From: Ralstonia pickettii
GTDB lineage: Bacteria; Pseudomonadota; Gammaproteobacteria; Burkholderiales; Burkholderiaceae
Assembly (NCBI RefSeq): GCF_016466415.2
Contig: NZ_CP066771.1
Location: 1,860,001-1,924,000, forward strand
Direction: 5' to 3'
DNA: 64,000 bases
Under the pieces are notes generated by a model. That model saw only the letters and a list, made by a program, of their open reading frames with translations. It was not told the origin of the DNA and searched no databases. Both the position numbers and the translations under genes were made by a program. Each line of letters opens with the position of its first letter. The first letter of the stretch is position 1. Shown one piece after another: positions 18,162-28,922 of this stretch.

Positions 18162-18259
18162 GCGCGCGCCCCCTCGCCGCGATGCCCCGCTTGCGTTGTG
18201 AGGGCTGGCGGGAGAGGTCAGCCCCGGGGCCGGAGCCCCACACTTCGGCCCTGCCCTTT

Positions 18260-18286
18260 GCCGGCTCGTCGGGAGCCGGCTTTTTT
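18260..18286 (+). terminator. Intrinsic terminator
   Basis: GCCGGCTC-GTCG-GGAGCCGGC followed by TTTTTT. It closes the DUF4239 operon and abuts the end of the convergent symporter gene. Confidence 0.9.
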
Positions 18287-20348
18287 ACAGCGGATCGCGA
18301 ATGTAGCCGACGAGTTTGTCGACCACCGGCCGGTTCGGCTTGGTCAGCAGGCTCACGACAATCGCCGCGACAAACCCCGCTGGCACGCCGAACGCACCCG
18401 AGGCAATGGGGTCGACACCAAACCACGGCTGGCCAAGCAGGCCCGTCATGCGCGTGAAGAACGGGTAATTGGCGATGATGTAGTACACGCTCACGGCCAG
18501 CCCCGTCAGCATGCCCGCGATGGCCCCGGCACGATTGGTGCGCTTCCAGAACACGCCCAGCACCAATACCGGAAAGAAGCACGACGCCGCCAGCGAGAAG
18601 GCCGCCCCGACCAGGAAGAGGATGTTGCCCGGCTTCAATGACGTCACATACGCGGCCAGCAAAGCCACGCCCAGCAACACTACCTTGGCGCTCGTCACGC
18701 GCCGCTGGTGGCTGGCCGTGTTGTCGATCATGTGGAAGTACACGTCGTGCGAGAGCGCATTGGCGATGGTCAGCAGCAGGCCGTCGGCAGTCGACAGCGC
18801 CGCCGCCAGCGCACCGGCCGCGATCAGGCCCGACAACACGTACGGCAGCCCGGCAATCTCGGGCGCGGCCAGCACGATCATGTCCGGCTGCATCATCACC
18901 TCGGCCCACTGCACGATGCCGTCGCCGTTGATGTCATGCAGCGCAAACACGGGCGGGTCGACCTTGCGCCAAGGCACAATCCATTGCGGCAGATCCGCAA
19001 ACGGCGCACCCACGAGGTGCTGCAGCAGATCGAGCTTGACGAGCGCCGCCAGCGCCGGTGCCGACACATACAGCAGCACCACGAAGACGAGTGTCCAGCT
19101 GACCGAGTTGCGGGTCTCACGCACCGACGGCGTGGTGTGAAAGCGCGTGAGGATGTGCGGCAGGCTCGCCGTGCCAACCATCAGGCAAAACACCAGCAGC
19201 ACGAAGTTCAGCCGCTCGGTGCCGCGCTCGTTTTCCGACGCCGACGGGAATGGTTCGGTGGATGGCGGCCCTATACGGCTGCGCGCCAGCGCGTCTTCGC
19301 GCTGCTCGTTCCAGAGGATCGACGCGGTGGCCGCATCGGGCGGAAACTCTTCGCGCTGGCGCTCCAGCGCCTTGATCTCGCGCAGTGGCGCATTGCGTTC
19401 GCGTGCAAGCTTGAGCTGCGCATTCAGCGCTTCGCGGGCATGGTCGAACGACTGCGGCAGCTGCGAGATACGCTCCTGCAGCCCCTGAGCTTCGTTCAGG
19501 AAGTGGTCACGCACGTGCTGCTCGGCAGGGTCATGCGCGATGCGCCGCTCCTCTTTCTCGATCTGCACCAGCAGGCGGCCCGTAGAAAGCTGCGGCACCG
19601 GATCGTGATACCGATGCCAGCCGATGATCGACACCACGCCCAGAAAGGACACGATCATGATGATGTACTGCGCGACCTGGGTCCACGTCACGGCGCGCAT
19701 ACCGCCCAGGAACGAGCACACCAGAATGCCCGCCAGCCCGAAGAACACGCCCACCGAAAACTCGACGCCGATAAAGCGCGTGACCACCAGCCCCACACCC
19801 TGGATCTGCGCGACGAGGTAGACGAACGAACACAGCGTCGCCCCCAGCACCGCAATGCCACGCACGACAGAACTGCCGCCGCGTTCTCCGTTGCCGTAGC
19901 GGTTGGCGAGAAAATCCGGCACCGTGTAGCCGCCAAATTTGCGCAGGTACGGCGCCAGCAGGAAAGCGACGAGGCAGTAGCCGCCCGTCCAGCCCATCAC
20001 ATAGGCGAGACCTTCATAGCCCGAGGCGAACACGATGCCCGCCAGGCCGATGAAGGATGCCGCGCTCATCCAGTCAGCCGCGGTGGCCATGCCGTTGAAG
20101 AACGCCGGCACACGGCGCCCTGCCACGTAGTACTCGGTCAGATCGGCCGTGCGGCAGATCAGCCCGATGCACGCATAGATGGCAATCGTGACGAACAGAA
20201 ACACGTAGCCGAGCCACACGCCGGGCCCGCGCACGTGCTCGATCGCGCCCATCATCACGATGAAGAGCAGCAGCCCTACGGTATAGAGCCCGTAATACAG
20301 AAACAGCCGCTTGCGGAAGCGGCTGTCTTGTTGCGAGTCGGTGGCCAA
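18285..20348 (-). CDS. Sodium:solute symporter, VC_2705 type (probable acetate/monocarboxylate uptake)
   Basis: 687-residue inner-membrane transporter of the SSS family. Family landmarks include AATAADWMSAASFIGLAG and the later SAALSTADGLLLTIANALSHD. Between the sixth and seventh helices it carries a hydrophilic insert of about 130 residues rich in coiled-coil sequence (QIEKEERRIAHDPAEQ...REIKALERQREEF), the mark of the long VC_2705 subfamily. It starts 22 bases after acsA, so the pair takes up acetate and activates it to acetyl-CoA. Confidence 0.9.
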   Translation of the reverse strand: MATDSQQDSRFRKRLFLYYGLYTVGLLLFIVMMGAIEHVRGPGVWLGYVFLFVTIAIYACIGLICRTADLTEYYVAGRRVPAFFNGMATAADWMSAASFIGLAGIVFASGYEGLAYVMGWTGGYCLVAFLLAPYLRKFGGYTVPDFLANRYGNGERGGSSVVRGIAVLGATLCSFVYLVAQIQGVGLVVTRFIGVEFSVGVFFGLAGILVCSFLGGMRAVTWTQVAQYIIMIVSFLGVVSIIGWHRYHDPVPQLSTGRLLVQIEKEERRIAHDPAEQHVRDHFLNEAQGLQERISQLPQSFDHAREALNAQLKLARERNAPLREIKALERQREEFPPDAATASILWNEQREDALARSRIGPPSTEPFPSASENERGTERLNFVLLVFCLMVGTASLPHILTRFHTTPSVRETRNSVSWTLVFVVLLYVSAPALAALVKLDLLQHLVGAPFADLPQWIVPWRKVDPPVFALHDINGDGIVQWAEVMMQPDMIVLAAPEIAGLPYVLSGLIAAGALAAALSTADGLLLTIANALSHDVYFHMIDNTASHQRRVTSAKVVLLGVALLAAYVTSLKPGNILFLVGAAFSLAASCFFPVLVLGVFWKRTNRAGAIAGMLTGLAVSVYYIIANYPFFTRMTGLLGQPWFGVDPIASGAFGVPAGFVAAIVVSLLTKPNRPVVDKLVGYIRDPL

Positions 20349-20370
20349 GATTGGCGACCAGCGCTGGCGG

Positions 20371-22353
<1,983 letters not shown>

Positions 22354-22556
22354 GGTGTCTCCTGATAGCGATGTCTGTAGTCGTTTTGCGGCGAATCTAA
22401 GGGGCTGACCTGACTCCAGCCTTACGCATTTCTGCGCCGCAAACCGACGTGAAGGGCATTACTATAATGCGTCACTTCCTGTTACGGCACGCGTCGCAGC
22501 GCAACATAGCCGGCCAGAGAGCCGTGTCCCGTGCCGGTTTCCACTGATTTTTCATC

Positions 22557-23516
22557 GTGCCCATCCACGCCCTTTTCCTGATTGCTGCCATGGCACTGGT
22601 CGGCAGCAACGTCGGTTTCGGTAAATCGATCGTCGCCGTCATGCCGGTGATGCTGTTTGCGTTGCTGCGTTTTCTGATTGCCATCGTGTGCATGGCGCCG
22701 TGGTACAAGCCCGCACGCATGCGGCGTGTGACGCGCGGCGAGTGGATCAACCTGTTCCTCCAGGCCTTTTTCGGTACGTTCGGTTTTACGCTGCTGATGC
22801 TGAACGGCGTGCGGCTGACCTCGGCGCTGGCTGCGGGCATCATCACCAGTACGATTCCAGCCGCGGTGGCGCTGCTGTCATGGCTGGTGCTGCGCGAAAA
22901 ACCCTCGGGGCGGACGCTGGCGTCGGTGGTGCTGGCGGTGGCCGGCGTCGCCATTCTCAACGCGTACCGCGGGGGCGAATCCTCGGGCGCTGCCCCTGCC
23001 GATGCGGCGCAGGCACTGCTGGGCAATGCGCTGGTGATGGGCGCGGTCTTATGCGAATCGATCTACGTGATTCTGTCGCGGCGGCTGACGCAAACCTTGC
23101 ACGCCATCGAGATCTGCGCGTACACGCACCTGATCGGCGGCCTGCTGATGCTGCCCTTGGGGCTGATGCCGCTGCTCACGTTCGATCTGTCCGGCGTGCC
23201 GTTGCCGATCTGGGGCCTGGTGCTTTGGTACGCGCTGTCGGCCAGCATCTTCTCGTTCTGGCTGTGGATGAAGGGCATTCGGCACGTGCCGGCTCACCTT
23301 GCGGGCGTGTTCACTTCGGTGCTGCCGATAACGGCCGCCACCTACGGCATCGTGGCGCTGGGCGAAACCCCGGGCTGGCCGCACGGCATCGCGCTGGCAT
23401 GCGTCGTGGCAGGCATCCTTGTCGCGAGCTGGCCAGCACGGCCGCGACATCCGGCGCGCCGCTCCCGTGTGGCGGACCCGCTGGACCCGCTCGATCCGTC
23501 ACTGGACCACGAATAA
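22557..23516 (+). CDS. EamA/DMT-superfamily transporter
   Basis: 319 residues with about ten hydrophobic segments in two EamA repeats (first near [13 protein letters not shown], second near [15 protein letters not shown]). The start is taken at GTG 22557; no clear ribosome site is seen, and ATG 22590 is an alternative that would cost part of the first helix. The C-terminus is a basic tail followed by the repeat [11 protein letters not shown]. Probably a metabolite exporter; substrate unknown. Confidence 0.85.
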   Translation: MPIHALFLIAAMALVGSNVGFGKSIVAVMPVMLFALLRFLIAIVCMAPWYKPARMRRVTRGEWINLFLQAFFGTFGFTLLMLNGVRLTSALAAGIITSTIPAAVALLSWLVLREKPSGRTLASVVLAVAGVAILNAYRGGESSGAAPADAAQALLGNALVMGAVLCESIYVILSRRLTQTLHAIEICAYTHLIGGLLMLPLGLMPLLTFDLSGVPLPIWGLVLWYALSASIFSFWLWMKGIRHVPAHLAGVFTSVLPITAATYGIVALGETPGWPHGIALACVVAGILVASWPARPRHPARRSRVADPLDPLDPSLDHE

Positions 23517-23604
23517 CGCAGGCCGGCTTCAGCCGTCTTTCGGTCAGCGATTCGGCAAACTAGGGACGCTACAATCGCCCGCTTTTCACCCGCCCCTGTT
23601 TGCC

Positions 23605-24144
23605 ATGAAGTCGCCCATCGCTCCGCTGCGCCCGATTCCGCGCCTCATCTTCTTTTCCCGCTGGCTGCAACTGCCGCTTTACATGGGGCTGATCATCGCC
23701 CAGGCAGCGTATGTGTACCTCTTCGTCGTCGAGGTGTGGCACCTGGTTTCGCACCTGGGCGACATGGACGAAACCAAGATCATGCTGGCCGTGCTGGGCC
23801 TGATCGACGTGGTCATGATCTCCAACCTGCTGATCATGGTGATCATCGGCGGGTACGACATCTTTGTGTCCAAGCTCGGCATCGAAGGCCATGAAGATGA
23901 GCCCGAATGGCTGGACCACGTCAATGCCGGCGTGCTGAAGGTGAAACTGTCGATGGCGCTGATCAGCATCTCGTCGATCCACCTGCTCAAGACGTTCATT
24001 GACGCGGCCCAGAAAGACACGCACACGATCCTGTGGCAGGTAGCGATCCACGTGGCGTTCCTGGTGTCTGCGCTGGTGATGGCGTGGGTGGACCGCATCG
24101 TTTCGCACGCGCATCCGCACGGCGAGGCTGCCGACGCACATTGA
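23605..24144 (+). CDS. UPF0114 family membrane protein (YqhA-like)
   Basis: 179 residues, ATG 23605; the upstream open frame is read-through. Four hydrophobic segments are visible: [41 protein letters not shown] followed by the conserved [26 protein letters not shown]; and [20 protein letters not shown] histidine-rich tail follows. The family is widespread and of unknown function. Confidence 0.9.
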   Translation: MKSPIAPLRPIPRLIFFSRWLQLPLYMGLIIAQAAYVYLFVVEVWHLVSHLGDMDETKIMLAVLGLIDVVMISNLLIMVIIGGYDIFVSKLGIEGHEDEPEWLDHVNAGVLKVKLSMALISISSIHLLKTFIDAAQKDTHTILWQVAIHVAFLVSALVMAWVDRIVSHAHPHGEAADAH

Positions 24145-24333
24145 CGCTGCGCCCTTGTCGGCGCGGCGATTCCGACGAACGCGCTCGGACAATCCGCGCC
24201 CGACATTGGGTGTATGATCTCGGGCTATTCTGAGCCTGCGGCGCCTGCCGTCCAGGTCACAGGCAGGGAGTGAAGGCCACAGAGCACTGCCCTGCCGCAC
24301 CGGCTTTTCATTCCTATACGTTGGTCCCCCACC

Positions 24334-25869
24334 ATGACCGTCATTCGTCAAGAAGACCTCATCCAGAGCGTTGCCGACGCCCTGCAGTACATCAGCTATT
24401 ACCACCCGATGGACTACATCACTGCTCTGGGCCGCGCCTATGAGCAGGAACAGAGCCCCGCAGCCAAAGATGCCATCGCGCAGATCCTGACCAACAGCCG
24501 CATGTGCGCAGAAGGCAAGCGCCCGATCTGCCAGGACACCGGCATCGTCACCGTGTTCCTGAAGGTCGGCATGAACGTGCGCTGGGGAAGCGAAAACGGC
24601 AACGCCACGATGAGCCTGGAAGACATGGTCAACGAAGGTGTGCGCCGCGCGTACAACGACGTCGACAACAAGCTGCGCGCAAGCGTGCTGGCTGATCCGG
24701 CCGGGAAGCGCACCAACACGAAGGACAACACCCCGGCCGTGATCAACATGTCGATCGTGCCGGGCGACACGGTGGACGTGATCGTCGCAGCCAAGGGCGG
24801 CGGCTCGGAGGCCAAGTCGAAGTTCGTGATGCTGAATCCGTCGGACTCGATTGTTGACTGGGTGCTCAAGACCGTGCCGACCATGGGCGCCGGCTGGTGC
24901 CCGCCGGGCATGCTGGGCATCGGCATTGGCGGCACGGCTGAAAAGGCCATGCTGCTGGCCAAGGAAGCCCTGATGGAGCCGATCGACATTCAAGACCTGA
25001 TCGCCCGCGGCCCCAGCAACCGCGCTGAAGAACTGCGCATCGAGCTGTACGAGAAGGTCAACGCACTGGGCATTGGCGCGCAAGGCCTGGGCGGCCTGGC
25101 CACCGTGCTCGACGTGAAGATCCTGGACTACCCGACGCACGCCGCCAACCTGCCGGTCGCCATGATCCCGAACTGCGCCGCCACACGTCATGCGCACTTC
25201 ACACTTGACGGCAGCGGCGTTGCCAAGCTGGAAGCGCCGGACCTGTCGCAATGGCCGAAGGTCGAGTGGGCACCGAATACGGAAACGTCGAAGCGCGTCG
25301 ACCTGAACACGCTCACGCCGGAAGAAGTGGCCTCGTGGAAGCCGGGCCAGACGCTCCTGCTGAACGGCAAGATGCTGACCGGCCGCGACGCCGCACACAA
25401 GCGCATCGCCGACATGCTGGCCAAGGGCGAGAAACTGCCGATCGACTTCACCAACCGCGTGATCTACTACGTCGGCCCAGTCGACCCGGTGCGGGATGAA
25501 GTCGTGGGCCCGGCCGGCCCGACCACGGCCACACGCATGGACAAGTTCACCGAGACGATGCTCGCCCAGACGGGCCTGATCGCCATGGTGGGCAAGGCCG
25601 AGCGCGGCCCGGTCGCCATCGAGTCCATCAAGAAGCACAAGTCGGCTTACCTGATGGCCGTGGGCGGCGCGGCGTACCTGGTGTCGAAGGCCATCCGCGG
25701 TTCGAAGGTGCTGGCGTTCGAAGACCTGGGCATGGAAGCGATCTATGAATTCGACGTGAAGGACATGCCTGTCACCGTCGCGGTGGACAGCTCGGGCACG
25801 TCGGTCCACAAGACCGGCCCGGCGGAATGGCAAGCGAAGATCGGCAAGATTCCGGTCGCAGCGGGCTGA
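24334..25869 (+). CDS. fumA: Class I fumarate hydratase (iron-sulfur)
   Basis: 511 residues. A cytoplasmic [4Fe-4S] hydro-lyase interconverting fumarate and malate. The N-terminal domain has the cluster-region cysteines (RPICQDTG early; GAGWCPPG and IPNCAATRH later). The C-terminal beta-type domain starts near residue 330 (VASWKPGQTLLLNGKMLTGRDAAHKRI) and includes YYVGPVDPV and GPTTATRMDKF. The single-polypeptide form is usual in this lineage. A TATGAT -10-like element lies about 120 bases upstream. It is followed after 20 bases by murI. Confidence 0.96.
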   Translation: MTVIRQEDLIQSVADALQYISYYHPMDYITALGRAYEQEQSPAAKDAIAQILTNSRMCAEGKRPICQDTGIVTVFLKVGMNVRWGSENGNATMSLEDMVNEGVRRAYNDVDNKLRASVLADPAGKRTNTKDNTPAVINMSIVPGDTVDVIVAAKGGGSEAKSKFVMLNPSDSIVDWVLKTVPTMGAGWCPPGMLGIGIGGTAEKAMLLAKEALMEPIDIQDLIARGPSNRAEELRIELYEKVNALGIGAQGLGGLATVLDVKILDYPTHAANLPVAMIPNCAATRHAHFTLDGSGVAKLEAPDLSQWPKVEWAPNTETSKRVDLNTLTPEEVASWKPGQTLLLNGKMLTGRDAAHKRIADMLAKGEKLPIDFTNRVIYYVGPVDPVRDEVVGPAGPTTATRMDKFTETMLAQTGLIAMVGKAERGPVAIESIKKHKSAYLMAVGGAAYLVSKAIRGSKVLAFEDLGMEAIYEFDVKDMPVTVAVDSSGTSVHKTGPAEWQAKIGKIPVAAG

Positions 25870-25889
25870 TCCGTTCATTCACATTCAAT

Positions 25890-26738
25890 ATGACGACACG
25901 CGCGCAGGCACCGGTCGGGGTCTTTGATTCCGGCCTTGGCGGGCTCTCCGTCCTGCGCGCGATTCGCGCCGAACTGCCGGCCGAATCGCTTCTCTATCTG
26001 GCGGATTCCCGCCATGCCCCGTACGGGGAAAAACCTCCCGAATTCATTGCCGAGCGCACGCTCCGTGTGTGCGAATGGCTCGTCGACCAAGGCTGCAAGG
26101 CGTTGGTGATCGCCTGCAACACCGCCACGGCGCAGGCTGTACATGTGCTGCGGGAAAAGCTCGCGGTGCCGGTGATTGGCGTCGAGCCCGGCTTGAAGCC
26201 AGCGGTTGCCACGTCGAAGAGCCGTGTGGTCGGCGTGCTCGCGACCGAAAGCACGCTGCGCAGCGAGAAGTTTGCACGCCTGCTGGCGGGTGCCTCTGGC
26301 GATTGCAAGGTGCTGAGCCAGCCCGGCTACGGCCTCGTCCCCCTGATCGAACGCGGCGATACCCACTCGCCTGCGGTGCTGGAACTGCTGCGCGCCTATC
26401 TGCAACCGATGCTCGATGCGAATGCCGACACGTTGGTGCTCGGCTGCACGCACTACCCCTTCCTGGAAGATGCCATCCATGAGATTGCGGGCGACCGGTT
26501 GACATTGATCGACACCGGACACGCCGTCGCGCGTCATCTGGGCCGCACGCTCGCGGCAGCGGGATTGCAGGCATCGGGCCAAGCCGCAACGCCATGCTTC
26601 ATGAGCACCGGCGATGTGCTTCCGCTGCAAGCCATGGTGGCTGCGTTGCTCGGAGAGGCGCCAATGGCCCAGCGGGTCGACATTGGCGACGCGCCCCTGA
26701 GCCCCGTCGCGGTGTCGCTCGCTTCCCAGCCCGAATAA
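25890..26738 (+). CDS. murI: Glutamate racemase
   Basis: 282 residues, ATG 25890. It converts L- to D-glutamate for peptidoglycan. The two catalytic cysteines sit in IACNTATA and LGCTHYPFL. The N-terminal VGVFDSGLGGLSVLRAIRAELP and the early YLADSRHAPYGEK are diagnostic. The C-terminus has an extension of about 30 residues (VLPLQAMVAALLGE...) over the shortest homologues. It lies 20 bases after fumA and probably shares its transcript. Confidence 0.96.
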   Translation: MTTRAQAPVGVFDSGLGGLSVLRAIRAELPAESLLYLADSRHAPYGEKPPEFIAERTLRVCEWLVDQGCKALVIACNTATAQAVHVLREKLAVPVIGVEPGLKPAVATSKSRVVGVLATESTLRSEKFARLLAGASGDCKVLSQPGYGLVPLIERGDTHSPAVLELLRAYLQPMLDANADTLVLGCTHYPFLEDAIHEIAGDRLTLIDTGHAVARHLGRTLAAAGLQASGQAATPCFMSTGDVLPLQAMVAALLGEAPMAQRVDIGDAPLSPVAVSLASQPE

Positions 26739-26756
26739 CGCCGCCCGAATAGGACA

Positions 26757-26778
26757 ACGCCGCCCTGAAAGGCGGCGC
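26757..26778. terminator. Weak hairpin between convergent murI and dctA
   Basis: CGCCGCC-CTGAAA-GGCGGCG inverted repeat without a proper T-run on either side. It may stop both convergent transcripts inefficiently. Confidence 0.45.
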
Positions 26779-26798
26779 ATTGTCATCTTGGCTGAATG

Positions 26799-28076
26799 TC
26801 AGCCGACCGTCGGTTGCACTGCCGGTTCGGCAACGTCCGCCGCCGCTTCGTCTTCTGCCGGCTCGTACTTTGCCACCACGGCCGTGGCCAGGCTGTTGCC
26901 GATCACGTTGGTTGCCGTGCGGCCCATGTCGAAGAACTGGTCGATCCCGATGATCAGCAGCAGACCTGCTTCGGGCAGATGGAACATCGGCAGCGTCGCC
27001 GCCACCACCACCAGCGATGCACGCGCCACGCCGGCCATCCCCTTGCTCGTGAGCATCAGCACCAGCAGCAGCGTGACCTGTTGCGTGAAGCTCATCTCGA
27101 TGTTGTAGGCCTGCGCGATGAACAGCACCGCAAACGCCTGGTACATCATCGAGCCATCCAGGTTGAACGAGTAGCCCAGCGGCAGGACGAAGCTGGAGAT
27201 GCGCTTGGGCACGCCAAACCGGTCCAGCGCCTCGATCGTCTTCGGGTAAGCGGATTCGCTGCTTGCGGTGGCGAACGCCAGCAGCGTCGGCTCGCGAATC
27301 AGCCCCAGCAGACGGCCCAGCGAGCGGCCCAGCAGCACATAGCCCACCAGGAACAGGATCGCCCACAGCAGTGCCAGGCCCAGGTAGAACTCGCCGATCA
27401 GCTTGCCGTAGGTCCACAGCACGCCCACGCCTTCCACCGTGATCGCAGCGGCCATGGCGGCAAATACGCCCAGCGGTGCAAAGCGCATCACGTAGTCGGT
27501 AATGCGGAACATCAGCTTGGTCAGTTCTTCCAGGCCACGGCCGATCACACTGTCCATCGGATTCTTCATCGTCGACAGCGCGGCGCCGAAGAACAGCGAG
27601 AACACCAAGATCTGCAGGATTTCGTTGGTGGCCATGGCCTCCACGATGCTGCGCGGAAACACGTGCGTGATGAAGGCCTTGAGGGTGAAGTCACCCGTCT
27701 TCAGGCCCGACGTGGCCGACACATCCGGCAGCGCCAGGTTCATGTGCACACCCGGCTGGAAGAAGTTGACCAGCAGCATGCCCAGCGCCAGCGACGTGGC
27801 CGACGCGCACACAAACCAGATCATCGCGCGCAGGCCCACGCGGCCCACCGAACGCCCGCCGCTCATGCTCGCCAGGCCCGTCACCAGGGTCGAGAACACC
27901 AGCGGCGCGATGATCATCTTGATCATGCGCAGGAAGATGTCGGTGATGATGCTGAAGTACGAAGCGATGTCCTTGGCCGCCGCAGCGTCCTTGGCGTATT
28001 CGTGGCAACCCCAGCCGACGGCAATGCCCAGCAGCATTGCCAGCCCAATGTGGGAGGTCAGACGTTTGGTGTTCAA
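26799..28076 (-). CDS. dctA: C4-dicarboxylate:cation symporter
   Basis: 425 residues with the DAACS fold. Two hairpin-region signatures are visible: FATASSESAYPKTIEAL (serine-rich HP1) and the helix with GYSFNLDGSMMYQAFAVLFIA, plus DQFFDMGRTATNVIGNSLA. It imports succinate, fumarate and malate. The start is chosen at TTG 28076 because GGAG lies six bases upstream. An in-frame TTG at 28088 would add four residues but overlaps that ribosome site. The C-terminus is acidic. Confidence 0.93.
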   Translation of the reverse strand: MNTKRLTSHIGLAMLLGIAVGWGCHEYAKDAAAAKDIASYFSIITDIFLRMIKMIIAPLVFSTLVTGLASMSGGRSVGRVGLRAMIWFVCASATSLALGMLLVNFFQPGVHMNLALPDVSATSGLKTGDFTLKAFITHVFPRSIVEAMATNEILQILVFSLFFGAALSTMKNPMDSVIGRGLEELTKLMFRITDYVMRFAPLGVFAAMAAAITVEGVGVLWTYGKLIGEFYLGLALLWAILFLVGYVLLGRSLGRLLGLIREPTLLAFATASSESAYPKTIEALDRFGVPKRISSFVLPLGYSFNLDGSMMYQAFAVLFIAQAYNIEMSFTQQVTLLLVLMLTSKGMAGVARASLVVVAATLPMFHLPEAGLLLIIGIDQFFDMGRTATNVIGNSLATAVVAKYEPAEDEAAADVAEPAVQPTVG

Positions 28077-28217
28077 GACTTTCTCCAAGGAATACCGTGG
28101 CCGGAAGACGGCGCGCGGCAGACGCAGATCTCATGGGGCCAAGGGCCGGCCCAAGTTCGTCATGCTTTGTAAAAAGCGACGATATTAGAGAAGCGCATGG
28201 CGATCGTTATGTCGATG

Positions 28218-28235
28218 TTGCATAGCATCATGCAA
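28218..28235. promoter_or_regulatory. Inverted repeat TTGCAT-N6-ATGCAA upstream of dctA
   Basis: A perfect 6-base-arm dyad with 6-base spacer, followed by another TGCAT at 28240. It sits about 140 bases upstream of dctA and 210 bases upstream of the cupin gene. No sigma-54 -24/-12 element was found. The rest of 28077-28444 holds no gene that can be supported. Confidence 0.35.
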
Positions 28236-28444
28236 TTTCTGCATACATTGATATGGCGCCGTTGACACCCTGCTGCAATGCCGCATGAGCACTGAAATTG
28301 GCCAGTGCGAAGCGGATTATTGAGCGACACGCAATGCCGTCGGGGCATACCAACAAGCGCTGTTTCGAGCACATGAAAAGCGACGCCTGTACCACGTATG
28401 CCGCTGATACCATCATGGGCTTATGTCACCACCGGAGCCCTGCA

Positions 28445-28786
28445 ATGAAAATGGCGCCCTTCGCCTTCGGCACAACCGACTGGTCTACCGTTGAACCTAC
28501 CGAACATGCCGGCGAAACCGGCATGGCGATCTGGCGCACGCGCTACTTTGGCGACGAGTCGGACCGCATCCGCGTGCGCATGGTGGAGTACACGCCTGGC
28601 TACCTGGCCGACCATTGGTGCAAGAAGGGCCACATCCTGTTCTGCCTTGACGGCGAACTGGAAACCACACTGGAAGACGGCCGCACGTTCACGCTCACGC
28701 CCGGTATGAGCTATCAGGTGGGCGACGATGCAGAAGCCCATCAGTCGACCACCAAAAAGGGCGCTCGACTACTCATCGTTGACTGA
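28445..28786 (+). CDS. DHCW-motif cupin protein
   Basis: 113 residues, ATG 28445 (the open frame extends upstream without support). A small single-domain cupin with the family-naming ADHWC-type sequence: TPGYLADHWCKKGHILFCLDGELETTL, then GRTFTLTPGMSYQVGDDAEAHQS as the second cupin motif. Histidines and acidic residues suitable for metal binding are present. Function unknown. It stands alone between dctA and the nrdD promoter region. Confidence 0.85.
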   Translation: MKMAPFAFGTTDWSTVEPTEHAGETGMAIWRTRYFGDESDRIRVRMVEYTPGYLADHWCKKGHILFCLDGELETTLEDGRTFTLTPGMSYQVGDDAEAHQSTTKKGARLLIVD

Positions 28787-28823
28787 CCGGGACACCCGGC
28801 TTGCGCATCGGCCCCGGCCCGGG

Positions 28824-28837
28824 TTGACCGGGGTCAA
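28824..28837 (+). promoter_or_regulatory. FNR/Dnr-type dyad upstream of nrdD
   Basis: TTGAC-CGGG-GTCAA, a perfect palindrome matching the FNR-family layout TTGAY-N4-RTCAA. Its centre at 28830.5 would be near -41 if transcription starts around 28872, with TTTAAG (28858-28863) as a possible -10. This is the position of a class II activator. The Crp/Fnr regulator encoded three genes downstream is a natural candidate to bind it. Confidence 0.7.
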
Positions 28838-28872
28838 GCGATTCAAAGATCCAGGTCTTTAAGGCTCACAGA

Positions 28873-28919
28873 CCACAATATGTAGTGCTAGTCTGACTCC
28901 ATACCACTATATGGAGTAC
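28873..28919 (+). promoter_or_regulatory. Two NrdR-box-like sites in front of nrdD
   Basis: Box 1 (28873-28888, core CAATATGTAGTG) matches 13 of 16 positions of the NrdR consensus acaCwAtATaTwGtgt. Box 2 (28904-28919, core CTATATGGAG) matches 11 of 16. They start 31 bases apart, about three helical turns, which is the pairing known for NrdR sites. Box 2 overlaps the nrdD ribosome-binding site. Confidence 0.72.
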
Positions 28920-28922
28920 CTC

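Noticed and set aside
23569-25878. 769-codon minus-strand frame opposite the UPF0114 and fumarase genes
   Set aside because: It spans two real genes on the other strand; shadow frame.
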